Assembly (NCBI RefSeq): GCF_003576315.1
Contig: NZ_QWFZ01000020.1
Location: 62,001 to 126,000, forward strand
Length of the DNA: 64,000 nucleotides
Direction: 5' to 3'
From: Henriciella mobilis
GTDB taxonomy: Bacteria; Pseudomonadota; Alphaproteobacteria; Caulobacterales; Hyphomonadaceae
Positions 44,109 to 51,613 of this stretch are shown one piece after another (position 1 is the stretch's first letter; every line of letters begins with the position of its first letter). Below the pieces are notes generated by a model. That model made no database searches. It was not told the DNA's origin and saw only the letters and a program-made list of their open reading frames with translations. The position numbers were made by a program, and so were the translations under genes.

Positions 44109-46553
44109 TCAAGCGTTGGCCTCAAGCGGGGCGTTCTCCAGCGGCGTGCGCTTGGTGGTCACGGCCGTGACCGGCAGCCAGACGACAACCTCCGTGCCGC
44201 CGCCCTCGACCGACTTCATGCCGACATTGCCGCCATGCAGGTCGACAAAGTTCTTCACCAGGGCGAGGCCAAGTCCGGCGCCGCGCTGGTCCGACGAGGT
44301 GAAGCTGTCAAAGCTGGAGGCCTGGCGCTCGGCCTCGATTCCCCGGCCAGTATCCTTGACCGACAGGATCGCCATGTTTTCCACGCGGCTCGCCGAGACG
44401 GTGATCTCACCGCCCGGCTCGGTAAAGCGCATGGCATTGGAGAGCAGGTTGAACAGCACCTGGCGGATGCGGCGCTTGTCGGCATGGATGGTACCGAGAC
44501 CCTTCTCGATCTCGGCATGCACGGTGACCTGCGTATCGCTCGCTTTTCCGACCGTCAGGTCGACGCTTTCCTGCACGACCTCGGCGAGCTTGAAGTCTTC
44601 AAGGTCGAGATCCATCCGGCCCGCCTCGATCAGGGCAAGGTCGAGAATGTTCTCGATCAGCTTGTTGAGGTGATCCGAAGCCGACAGGATCGAATTCACA
44701 TTGTCGAGCTGACGCTCATTAAGTTCGCCATTGGCACCCGACTGGAGGAATTCGGCATAGCCGAGAATGGTCGTCAGCGGTGAACGCAGCTGGTAGCTGA
44801 CATTGCGAACGAATTCGGTCTTCAGCCGATCGGCCGCCTCAAAGGCTTCTGCCCGCCCGCGCAGCGCGCCCTCGACGGCCCGCTGGGCGGTGACGTCGGC
44901 AAAGGCGATCAGCGTGTTCCCGTCCGGCAAGGGCTGGGTGACATAGGTCAGCGTCGAGCCGTCCGAGCGTTTCATCTCGCCGGTCGTCATCTGGCGCGCA
45001 TTCGCCGACGGATCGGTGATGTGCCCCTTGATCTGCGACCAGGTCTCGCGGTCGTGGAAGAGTGGGACGCACTGTTCGATGATCACATCATAGTCCGGCG
45101 TGTCCTTGATCAGCTGCGGATCGAGCGACCAGAGCGAGGTAAAGGCCTTGTTCGACAGCTTCAGCCGGCCATCGGAGCCGAACACGGCGACGGCCTCATG
45201 CAGGCTGTCGAGGGTCGAGGTCTGCGTCTTGATCAAGGCGTTGAAGCGCGTCTGCAGGTCCTGCTCGCCGGTAATGTCCTTGAACAGAAGCAGCAGGCCT
45301 CCCATCGGGTGGCGCTGGCGGGTGACCTTCAGCGTGCGCCCATCAGGCAGTGACCACTTGTCTTCCTCAGTGCCGGAAATGTCGAGATAGTGCGACAGCT
45401 CATTGGCGCGCCACTCGGCATAGTCGGCCCGGGCGGGAAGGCGGCGGCGTTCGCGCAGCTTGTCGAGCAGTTCGCCATGGCTCGGACTGTCCAGCAGGAA
45501 GCCTTCTTCAAGGTCCCACATCGCCGCAAAGGCGCGGTTGTAGAAGGTAAGCTTGCGATCCGGTCCGAAGATGGCGACGCCATCGGCGACGTGGTTCAGC
45601 GTCTCGTCATGCGCCTTCACATGGCGATTGAGATCCTCGCGCGCAGCTTCTTCCTCGGTGACGTCGAAGGCCATCGCACCGGCCCCGCCCGACAGTGGAA
45701 AAGTCAGAACCCGCATGGCCCGGCGCTCCTCGCCGATCACGATATGGCGTGTGGCGTCGATATCCTTGCCCTCAGCGATGGTGCGGCGCATCTGCTCGAC
45801 GGCCTTGTCATCCAGCATGATCTGGCGGTCGAGCGTGCGGTCGAGCGAGCTGCCCTCGACCGCCTCGATATAAGACGGGTTCGCCCATTGCAGCCGGCCC
45901 ACACCGGAGACGCGCCAGGCTGGAAACGGTGCCTTGCCGAGCATGTCGAGAAAGGCGGTCGGGTCACGCGCAATGACCTGGCGGGCCTCTTCGAGCTTGC
46001 CGCGCGCGGAGCTTTCTTCCAGTCCCTTGATGGTCGAGTCGGTGATCCAGACCACTGCCCGCGCACCGGCTGTGCGGCCATCGGCCTCGAGGAAACGCCC
46101 GGACGGGCCGATCAGCGTCAACGAGAAGGGCTGGCCATTCTCACGCAGCTCCCGAAGCCGGATCCGCAGCGTCGTGTCCTGTCCGGCACCATCACGCGCT
46201 TCAAGGTCGGCGAGCCCTTCAATGATGCGGATCGCCGGATCGGGGGAGACAGCATCATCTGTAAACCGCAGAAGCCCTGCCAACGCGATGGGCGAGCCGT
46301 GGATTTCCGGCGGCGCGATGGTATCGCCCTCATCTTCCAGCGTATCGCCCTGCCAGACCAGGATCACACCGGGGTGTGCGCCGAGAACCGATTTCAGCTC
46401 GGCGAGCGACGTCTCTGCATCGCCGGCCCGTTCGCGGAACTTTCTCGCCGCGCCGCGCGCGCCTTCGGAGGTTCGCAAGGCCCAGAGGATAAAGGCCAGA
46501 CCGAGTGCGAGCGCACCGGCGGCAATGATGATAGGGACCTGTTCAGCATTCAT
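44109..46553 (-). CDS. divL: DivL-type cell-cycle pseudo-histidine kinase
   Basis: 814 residues. An N-terminal membrane helix (IIIAAGALALGLAFILWAL), several PAS domains (around 200-300, 315-430 and 445-560), then HisKA and an ATPase domain. The position of the phospho-accepting His is Tyr587 (FVRNVSYQLRSPLTTILGY), the hallmark of Caulobacter DivL. The ATPase part (NLLSNAMRFTE, VKDTGRGIE, GAGLGLALVKNFVDLHGG) is well preserved. DivL binds DivK and controls CckA activity and so CtrA phosphorylation. Inference: same role here. The upstream gap holds a perfect CtrA-type box. The gene stands alone, with bioB downstream. Confidence 0.93.
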   Translation of the reverse strand: MNAEQVPIIIAAGALALGLAFILWALRTSEGARGAARKFRERAGDAETSLAELKSVLGAHPGVILVWQGDTLEDEGDTIAPPEIHGSPIALAGLLRFTDDAVSPDPAIRIIEGLADLEARDGAGQDTTLRIRLRELRENGQPFSLTLIGPSGRFLEADGRTAGARAVVWITDSTIKGLEESSARGKLEEARQVIARDPTAFLDMLGKAPFPAWRVSGVGRLQWANPSYIEAVEGSSLDRTLDRQIMLDDKAVEQMRRTIAEGKDIDATRHIVIGEERRAMRVLTFPLSGGAGAMAFDVTEEEAAREDLNRHVKAHDETLNHVADGVAIFGPDRKLTFYNRAFAAMWDLEEGFLLDSPSHGELLDKLRERRRLPARADYAEWRANELSHYLDISGTEEDKWSLPDGRTLKVTRQRHPMGGLLLLFKDITGEQDLQTRFNALIKTQTSTLDSLHEAVAVFGSDGRLKLSNKAFTSLWSLDPQLIKDTPDYDVIIEQCVPLFHDRETWSQIKGHITDPSANARQMTTGEMKRSDGSTLTYVTQPLPDGNTLIAFADVTAQRAVEGALRGRAEAFEAADRLKTEFVRNVSYQLRSPLTTILGYAEFLQSGANGELNERQLDNVNSILSASDHLNKLIENILDLALIEAGRMDLDLEDFKLAEVVQESVDLTVGKASDTQVTVHAEIEKGLGTIHADKRRIRQVLFNLLSNAMRFTEPGGEITVSASRVENMAILSVKDTGRGIEAERQASSFDSFTSSDQRGAGLGLALVKNFVDLHGGNVGMKSVEGGGTEVVVWLPVTAVTTKRTPLENAPLEANA

Positions 46554-46622
46554 GATATCCCTCCGGCGCGAATCAGTTGCACGCTGGGCTACGCTACTAG
46601 TTAACGGAATGGGGCGTTCTCG

Positions 46623-46638
46623 TTAAGGCCGTCTTAAC
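46623..46638 (-). promoter_or_regulatory. CtrA binding site upstream of divL
   Basis: TTAA at 46623-46626, seven bases, then TTAAC at 46634-46638: the CtrA consensus TTAA-N7-TTAA(C) with no mismatch, 70 bases before the divL start. In Caulobacter relatives this would couple divL expression to the cell cycle. Confidence 0.7.
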
Positions 46639-46676
46639 GACGCGGTAACCCTTACCCAACCCCGTGCGCAACGCTC

Positions 46677-47639
46677 TCAGGGAATTGTGGACAGGATATG
46701 CAGCGCACCGGGCCTCAGACGCTTGAGGTTTTCATCCTCGTTTTCGGTCGCCGACACCAGGATTGTATAGGCAAACGCTCGCAGATTATGCCGGCGCGCC
46801 AGCGCGCTTTCCGAAGAGAAGGCATCATCCCAGCTTGCGAGCGGCGCCGGCTCGGCCATCCACTCGAACCATGCGTCCAGCTGCTCCTGGCTGAGCAGGC
46901 CGCGTTGCGTCAGGAACAGGATCGGCCGCGCCAGACGCCGGGGCTCATCGAAAATGAAGGCAGGCGCCTCGTTTGATGCGATCTGGCTGCCAACGGCCCG
47001 CATGATGCGTTCGGCCTCCTCCCCGCCAATCGCTGGATTGAGGCTGAGCTGCATCAGTAGGTCGGCCCCATGCGCCACGCCATGGCGCCAGCCCTCGCCC
47101 TCAATGAACCCCCGATAGTCGCGCACGCTCTCGACATAGGACGCCCCCGTCTCAACAAGGGCCGCACGCTGTTCGTCGCTCATCCAAGGCTCAACGCGGT
47201 CCGTACGAGCCACTTCAGACAGGACCAGCGCGGCGAACGGGGCAAGGAAGCCATTGCCCCCTGCCTCCGTATCAATGCGATGCGCGTTCACGCTGGCGGA
47301 CAGGCGGGCCAGAAGCTGCTCGCGCTCCTCCTGCGGCACAAGACCGGCCCGAAGCAGGCGCGCGAGGGATTCATAGGCAAAACCGTCTCGGATGGCCGGA
47401 TCGGCCCGCCCGAGGCAGTCGGCAACGTAAAGCGCCAGCCCCTCGACCGGCTTACCGGCCTCGACGATGACAGCAATATCCGTTTCCGCAGCCAACGTCG
47501 TGCAGGCCGCATCCATCGCCGATGGAGCAGGTCCGGCGGCCTCTCCAGACGCTCCCGGACCGGTCGCCGTACAGGATGACACACCGATCATGGCGAGGAC
47601 CGCCAGGGACGAAAACCTTATCGCTGCGCGCAACGCCAT
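46677..47639 (-). CDS. DUF2785 lipoprotein
   Basis: 320 residues from ATG 47639 with a lipobox (VLAMIGVSSCTA). The DUF2785 signature is in RDYRGFIEGEGWRHGVAHGADLLMQLSLNPAIGG; the rest is helical and Glu/Arg/Ala rich. Function unknown. The frame extends upstream over another 45 codons, but without a signal peptide. Confidence 0.82.
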   Translation of the reverse strand: MALRAAIRFSSLAVLAMIGVSSCTATGPGASGEAAGPAPSAMDAACTTLAAETDIAVIVEAGKPVEGLALYVADCLGRADPAIRDGFAYESLARLLRAGLVPQEEREQLLARLSASVNAHRIDTEAGGNGFLAPFAALVLSEVARTDRVEPWMSDEQRAALVETGASYVESVRDYRGFIEGEGWRHGVAHGADLLMQLSLNPAIGGEEAERIMRAVGSQIASNEAPAFIFDEPRRLARPILFLTQRGLLSQEQLDAWFEWMAEPAPLASWDDAFSSESALARRHNLRAFAYTILVSATENEDENLKRLRPGALHILSTIP

Positions 47640-47764
47640 GATCTGATCCTCCAACGCCCGAAGGCACAATACGTGCTTGCTCCACAATTTGTTAGGCATC
47701 AAGCTTGACGATAGACGATTCCCGGCGCGGTCAGGGTCCCGCGTCCTTACCGGAGACCGACGCC

Positions 47765-50176
47765 ATGCCGTCATCGCCCCGCCAGCGCCTTTACATGTCG
47801 CGCCTCCTGCTCGGCGCCTCGCTAGCCGTGCCGCTGCTTATGGGAACGGCAGCCTGTGCAAGTGGCGGAGGCGGAGGGGGCGGCGGCACAACCACGCCGC
47901 CTGTTTCACCGCCGCCCCCGCCTCCCCCTCCGCCACCACCTCCTCCGCCTCCACCGGTGGGTGATCCGGGCGACTTCGAAACAAGCGAGTACAATTTCAC
48001 CGAGGGCCTGCCCTTTCTTGGCGCTTCTTCGGCCTACGCCGCCGGTGCGACTGGCCAGGGCATCACCATTGCGGTCATCGATACCTCCTTCGATCCGGAC
48101 CATCCGGACCTGGTCGGGCGCATTCTCTCGACCAGCTTCGACATCAATGCCGATACGCGAGCGGCCGACGACATCGACAATGAAGGCCATGGCACACTGG
48201 TCGCTGGCGTCATCGCTGCGAACAAAAATGACCTTGCCGGACACGGCATTGCCTTTGAATCCGACATCCTTGCCATCCGGGCCGACCGGCCAGGCAGTTG
48301 CCAGGAAACGGGTGAGGATGCTGGCTGCCGCTTTCCCGACCAGGACCTTGCCGATGCGATAGACGCTGCGATCGACAGGGGCGTGCGCATCATCAACCTG
48401 TCCTTGGGCGGCACGCCCGACACCAATCCCATTCTCGAAGACGCCGTGCGCCGCGCGGCGGCCGCTGGTATCCTCGTCGTGATTTCGGCTGGCAACGATG
48501 CCGAGCCGGCCGGGTCCGATCCCGACACAGGCGACCCTATCGCCGCGACGGGCACCTCGCTCAACGAACCCGCCAATGTCGCCGGCACGTCCGGTACTTT
48601 TGGCCGGGTCGTGGCTGTCGGCTCGGTGGATCTCAACGGCATCATCTCGGATTTTTCCAACCGCGCCGGCGACGGCAGCGAGCCGGGCTCAGACCCGAAC
48701 AACAAGAACTTCTACATTCTCGCGCCTGGCGAAGGCGTCGTGACGACCGGACCGGATGACGACATATTCTTTCCGGACCTTCCGACGTGTGGGCCGGGCG
48801 AGGTCAATGGCTGTAATGATACCGACGACGAGGGCGACTATTACATCGTCAGCGGCACATCATTCGCCGCGCCCTATGTCTCCGGCGCGCTGGCGCTGAT
48901 GCTCGACCTATTTCCCAACATGACACCGGAGGATGCCCTCTCCGCCCTACTCGAAAGCGCAGACGATTATGTCAGCACCAGCCCGGACCTCATCCGCGAG
49001 GAGACGGCCGGGGTTGGCGTCGATGCAGTATCCGGGGTCGGCACCATGAACCTTGCGGCCGCCTTCGCGCCGCAGGGCACGACCAGCTTCACCATCAACG
49101 GCAAGGCCATCCCAACGGGATATTCCTATGCGCCCGCCGCGGGCGCCTTCGGCGACTGGGCAAGCCAGCCCGGCGCCTTGGGCGAGCTGGTCTTTACCGA
49201 CAAGTTCAACCGCGCCTACCGTTTCGATGCCGCCAGTAACATGCCCGCAGGCAAGGCACGCGTGGCCGATTTTGATTATCGCGCCGATGCCGCTGCCGGC
49301 CAGTCGCATGCCGTGCGCCAGGGTCCGGTGACCTTTGCCTGGCACCAGCCTGCCTTCCGCGACGATCCGGCCATTCCCTATGACGAAGCGCCAATGGCCC
49401 AGTTCACGGCGCAATACGATTTCTCCGGCGGCTCGATCGAATTCGGGCGTGGTTTCGGGGCGAAATCGCTCGCTCCCGAGGTCAGCCTCATCAACGAGGC
49501 CGGCGCCCGCACCGGCTTCTCGGATGGTGGCTGGGCCCGCTTCAGCCACGATATCGGCGAGATGTCCTTCGAGATATTCTCCTCCGACGATGAGGATCTT
49601 TCAGTCTCCGGCGTCGGCCTGTCGCGCATCGAGGAGCGCTGGGGCGTTCGCGGCCAGATCTCGACCATACGCGATGAGCGCACGGCGCTGGGCGGCGTTA
49701 TCCAGGGCCGGTTTGGCGGGGAGGACCGCTCGCAGCTCTCAGCCTATGCGCTCGAAGGGGCGTATCGCCCGATGAGGAGCCTGCGCCTGTCGGCCGGCGT
49801 CGAGGCTGCGACCGTCGACCTGCCGGGCGTCGAAACCAGCAATGTCTGGACGAGCCGCTGGTCGGTCGGCGCCGACACGGTGACCGCGTTCGGACAGCTT
49901 GGCCTGACCGTCGCGCAGCCGCGCCGCGCCGAGGGCGGCACATTCGACTTTGTCGGCGTCACCGGCCTCGACGAAGACTTCAACTTCGTCTCCGAGACGA
50001 TCCGCGCGCCCCTTTCGCCGAGCGGACGGGAAATAAATTATGAGGCCAGCTGGGGCTTCGGCCTGCCGGGTGGTGTCGATGCAGGCCTGACGGCCACGCT
50101 GTCGACCCAGCCGAACCATGTGGCCAACGCCGACCCAGCCAGCGTCTACTGGTTCTCGCTGTCGAAGTCATGGTAG
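47765..50176 (+). CDS. Lipid-anchored subtilase autotransporter
   Basis: 803 residues. The start at ATG 47765 has GGAG upstream; the signal ends in a lipobox (VPLLMGTAACASG), as in Neisseria NalP. A Gly run and a 16-residue proline run (49-64) follow. The S8 protease domain has Asp106 (AVIDTSFDPDHPDL), His142 (EGHGTLVAGVIA) and Ser366 (SGTSFAAPYVSGAL). The last 280 or so residues alternate in the way of an outer-membrane beta barrel and end in aromatic SLSKSW. Probably exported to the cell surface and cleaves itself or other surface proteins. Monocistronic or co-transcribed with the next small gene (9 bases gap). Confidence 0.9.
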   Translation: MPSSPRQRLYMSRLLLGASLAVPLLMGTAACASGGGGGGGGTTTPPVSPPPPPPPPPPPPPPPPVGDPGDFETSEYNFTEGLPFLGASSAYAAGATGQGITIAVIDTSFDPDHPDLVGRILSTSFDINADTRAADDIDNEGHGTLVAGVIAANKNDLAGHGIAFESDILAIRADRPGSCQETGEDAGCRFPDQDLADAIDAAIDRGVRIINLSLGGTPDTNPILEDAVRRAAAAGILVVISAGNDAEPAGSDPDTGDPIAATGTSLNEPANVAGTSGTFGRVVAVGSVDLNGIISDFSNRAGDGSEPGSDPNNKNFYILAPGEGVVTTGPDDDIFFPDLPTCGPGEVNGCNDTDDEGDYYIVSGTSFAAPYVSGALALMLDLFPNMTPEDALSALLESADDYVSTSPDLIREETAGVGVDAVSGVGTMNLAAAFAPQGTTSFTINGKAIPTGYSYAPAAGAFGDWASQPGALGELVFTDKFNRAYRFDAASNMPAGKARVADFDYRADAAAGQSHAVRQGPVTFAWHQPAFRDDPAIPYDEAPMAQFTAQYDFSGGSIEFGRGFGAKSLAPEVSLINEAGARTGFSDGGWARFSHDIGEMSFEIFSSDDEDLSVSGVGLSRIEERWGVRGQISTIRDERTALGGVIQGRFGGEDRSQLSAYALEGAYRPMRSLRLSAGVEAATVDLPGVETSNVWTSRWSVGADTVTAFGQLGLTVAQPRRAEGGTFDFVGVTGLDEDFNFVSETIRAPLSPSGREINYEASWGFGLPGGVDAGLTATLSTQPNHVANADPASVYWFSLSKSW

Positions 50177-50185
50177 GCCGGAGAC

Positions 50186-50587
50186 ATGAAGACGCCTGCT
50201 CTCCTGTCCTCGGCACTTTTTCTCGGCGCCTGCTGCATGACCGGCATGCCAATGGCTGAAGACGGCGACCCGGACGCGGCTGGTAACCTCTGCGGCTTTG
50301 CGATCAAGGACGTTTCGGCCTGGCGCAACCAGATGCCTGGCCCTGATGGGCCGAGTGGAAACCTTGTCATCGTGATCGAGATCGAAGCCGACGAAATTTC
50401 GCGCCGCTTCCAGTCTGGCGGCATCAGCGAAAACGGGACGCTGCTGCTCGATATCGTCGAATGGGACCACCCCTCCGGCATCGGCAAGATCGTCTACCGC
50501 AAGAAGGGCGTACCAGCCGAACGCGTCGAAATCCGCTGCGGCGGCGAGATCGTCACGACCATCGACAAGATTGACACGGTCTACTGA
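50186..50587 (+). CDS. Small lipoprotein, function unknown
   Basis: 133 residues with a lipobox (LLSSALFLGACCM). The mature domain has a pair of Cys (NLCGFAIKDVSAW ... VEIRCGGEIVTTI) and a beta-rich look. It follows the subtilase by nine bases, and may be its chaperone, inhibitor or unrelated. Its end overlaps the convergent PAN-regulator gene by seven bases. Confidence 0.75.
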   Translation: MKTPALLSSALFLGACCMTGMPMAEDGDPDAAGNLCGFAIKDVSAWRNQMPGPDGPSGNLVIVIEIEADEISRRFQSGGISENGTLLLDIVEWDHPSGIGKIVYRKKGVPAERVEIRCGGEIVTTIDKIDTVY

Positions 50588-51336
50588 CGCGGCGCTGACT
50601 GCTGCTCCTGCCCGTCCGAGGGCTTTCGGGCATAATGGTCGTAAGGGTTGCGGTAATAGTCCGTCTTCAGCCCGCCGACATCTTTTGCTGAGGCGTTGCT
50701 CAGGTCACAGGTCTTGCGGATCGAGGAGAAGTCGAAGGACTTGCAGTAGAACTCCGTCTCCTCAAGGCAGGCCGTCATGCACCCCTTCAGAGAGAGGAAA
50801 GTCAGGGGGCGAGTATTGTGACCGCTGATGGCAGCATTGTAGGTGACCTCGAATTGCGAACGCAGCGCGTGCGGTGGTTGGAGCCACAGATAGATGCCTG
50901 AGCCCGTCGCCAGTAGCGCCGCCGCCAGACCTGCCAGCAGCCGCGGCCGCCGGCTCGCCCAGCGCATCGGCCAACTGAGCCAGTCGGCGCCCGGAGACGA
51001 TGGCGCGCCGGTGGACACAGTCTCGACATTCCCGACAAAGCGCAGGCCGATATTCGGAATGGTCCGGATCAGACGCTGGCTCGAACCATCGTCGTCGATC
51101 GCGGCGCGGGCGGCCCGCAAGCGGCTCGTCAATGCGGACGCCGAGACGATGCGCCCATCCCAGACGGCGTCGTTGATCTCGGCCTTTGTGACGGTCTCAC
51201 CGTGTTTTCTCACAAGCAGCAGAAGCAGCATGATGACCTGCGGTTCGGCTGCGACCGGCTCACCCGACCTGAAAAGCCGCATCGATCCGGAATCGATCTC
51301 GAAGTCCTCGAAACGGTAGAGCATTCTCCTTGTCAT
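50581..51336 (-). CDS. Membrane-spanning winged-helix regulator with a periplasmic PAN-like Cys module
   Basis: 251 residues from ATG 51336. Residues 8-102 are an OmpR/CadC-type winged helix (LYRFEDFEIDSGSMRLFR, VTKAEINDAVWDGR, RLIRTIPNIGLRFVG). One membrane helix spans 133-151. The outside part (162-236) is a PAN/apple-like domain with four Cys (186, 190, 198, 210) and the motif DVGGLKTDYYRNPYDHYA. A short charged tail follows. The same module forms the N-terminus of the divergent secreted protein, ungapped over 75 residues with about 43 identities. So the gene looks like a one-component membrane-bound regulator, with a sensor borrowed from the neighbour. The start is uncertain (51369 or 51324 also possible), because Shine-Dalgarno spacing is poor for all three. 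Confidence 0.85.
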   Translation of the reverse strand: MTRRMLYRFEDFEIDSGSMRLFRSGEPVAAEPQVIMLLLLLVRKHGETVTKAEINDAVWDGRIVSASALTSRLRAARAAIDDDGSSQRLIRTIPNIGLRFVGNVETVSTGAPSSPGADWLSWPMRWASRRPRLLAGLAAALLATGSGIYLWLQPPHALRSQFEVTYNAAISGHNTRPLTFLSLKGCMTACLEETEFYCKSFDFSSIRKTCDLSNASAKDVGGLKTDYYRNPYDHYARKPSDGQEQQSAPRQ

Positions 51337-51488
51337 GCTGGTACAGATTTCCCCCCTCACCAGACTCATGGTTAACCGAACAGGCCGCGGCAGGGAACGG
51401 ATAGCGGCCGGAAACCGGGATTCTGGTCAGATTCCGGGCAGTACCTATTCGCTTGTTTCAATGGCGTTTCCCGGCCCTCTTCATATTT

Positions 51489-51503
51489 CTTCATGCCATG
51501 AAG
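51489..51503 (+). promoter_or_regulatory. Perfect palindrome, candidate operator
   Basis: CTTCATG-C-CATGAAG, seven-base arms with one central base, in the 277-base divergent gap between the PAN regulator and the PAN secreted protein. A natural binding site for a dimeric winged-helix regulator. The same gap also holds the repeat at 51563-51581. Confidence 0.5.
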
Positions 51504-51562
51504 ACGCTTCTTCAGTGGTCCTTTGCTCCAGCCAGCGGCTAGCCTCGTGCCCGGGAGCCGAG

Positions 51563-51581
51563 CGTGCACCTGCCGTGCACG
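51563..51581 (+). repeat. Inverted repeat near the secreted protein's start
   Basis: CGTGCAC (51563-51569) and GTGCACG (51575-51581) with five bases between, about 33 bases before the ATG of the secreted PAN protein. Could be an operator or an RNA hairpin in the leader. Confidence 0.5.
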
Positions 51582-51613
51582 GGATTTAACCAGACCGGAG
51601 AACAGATCGTCTC

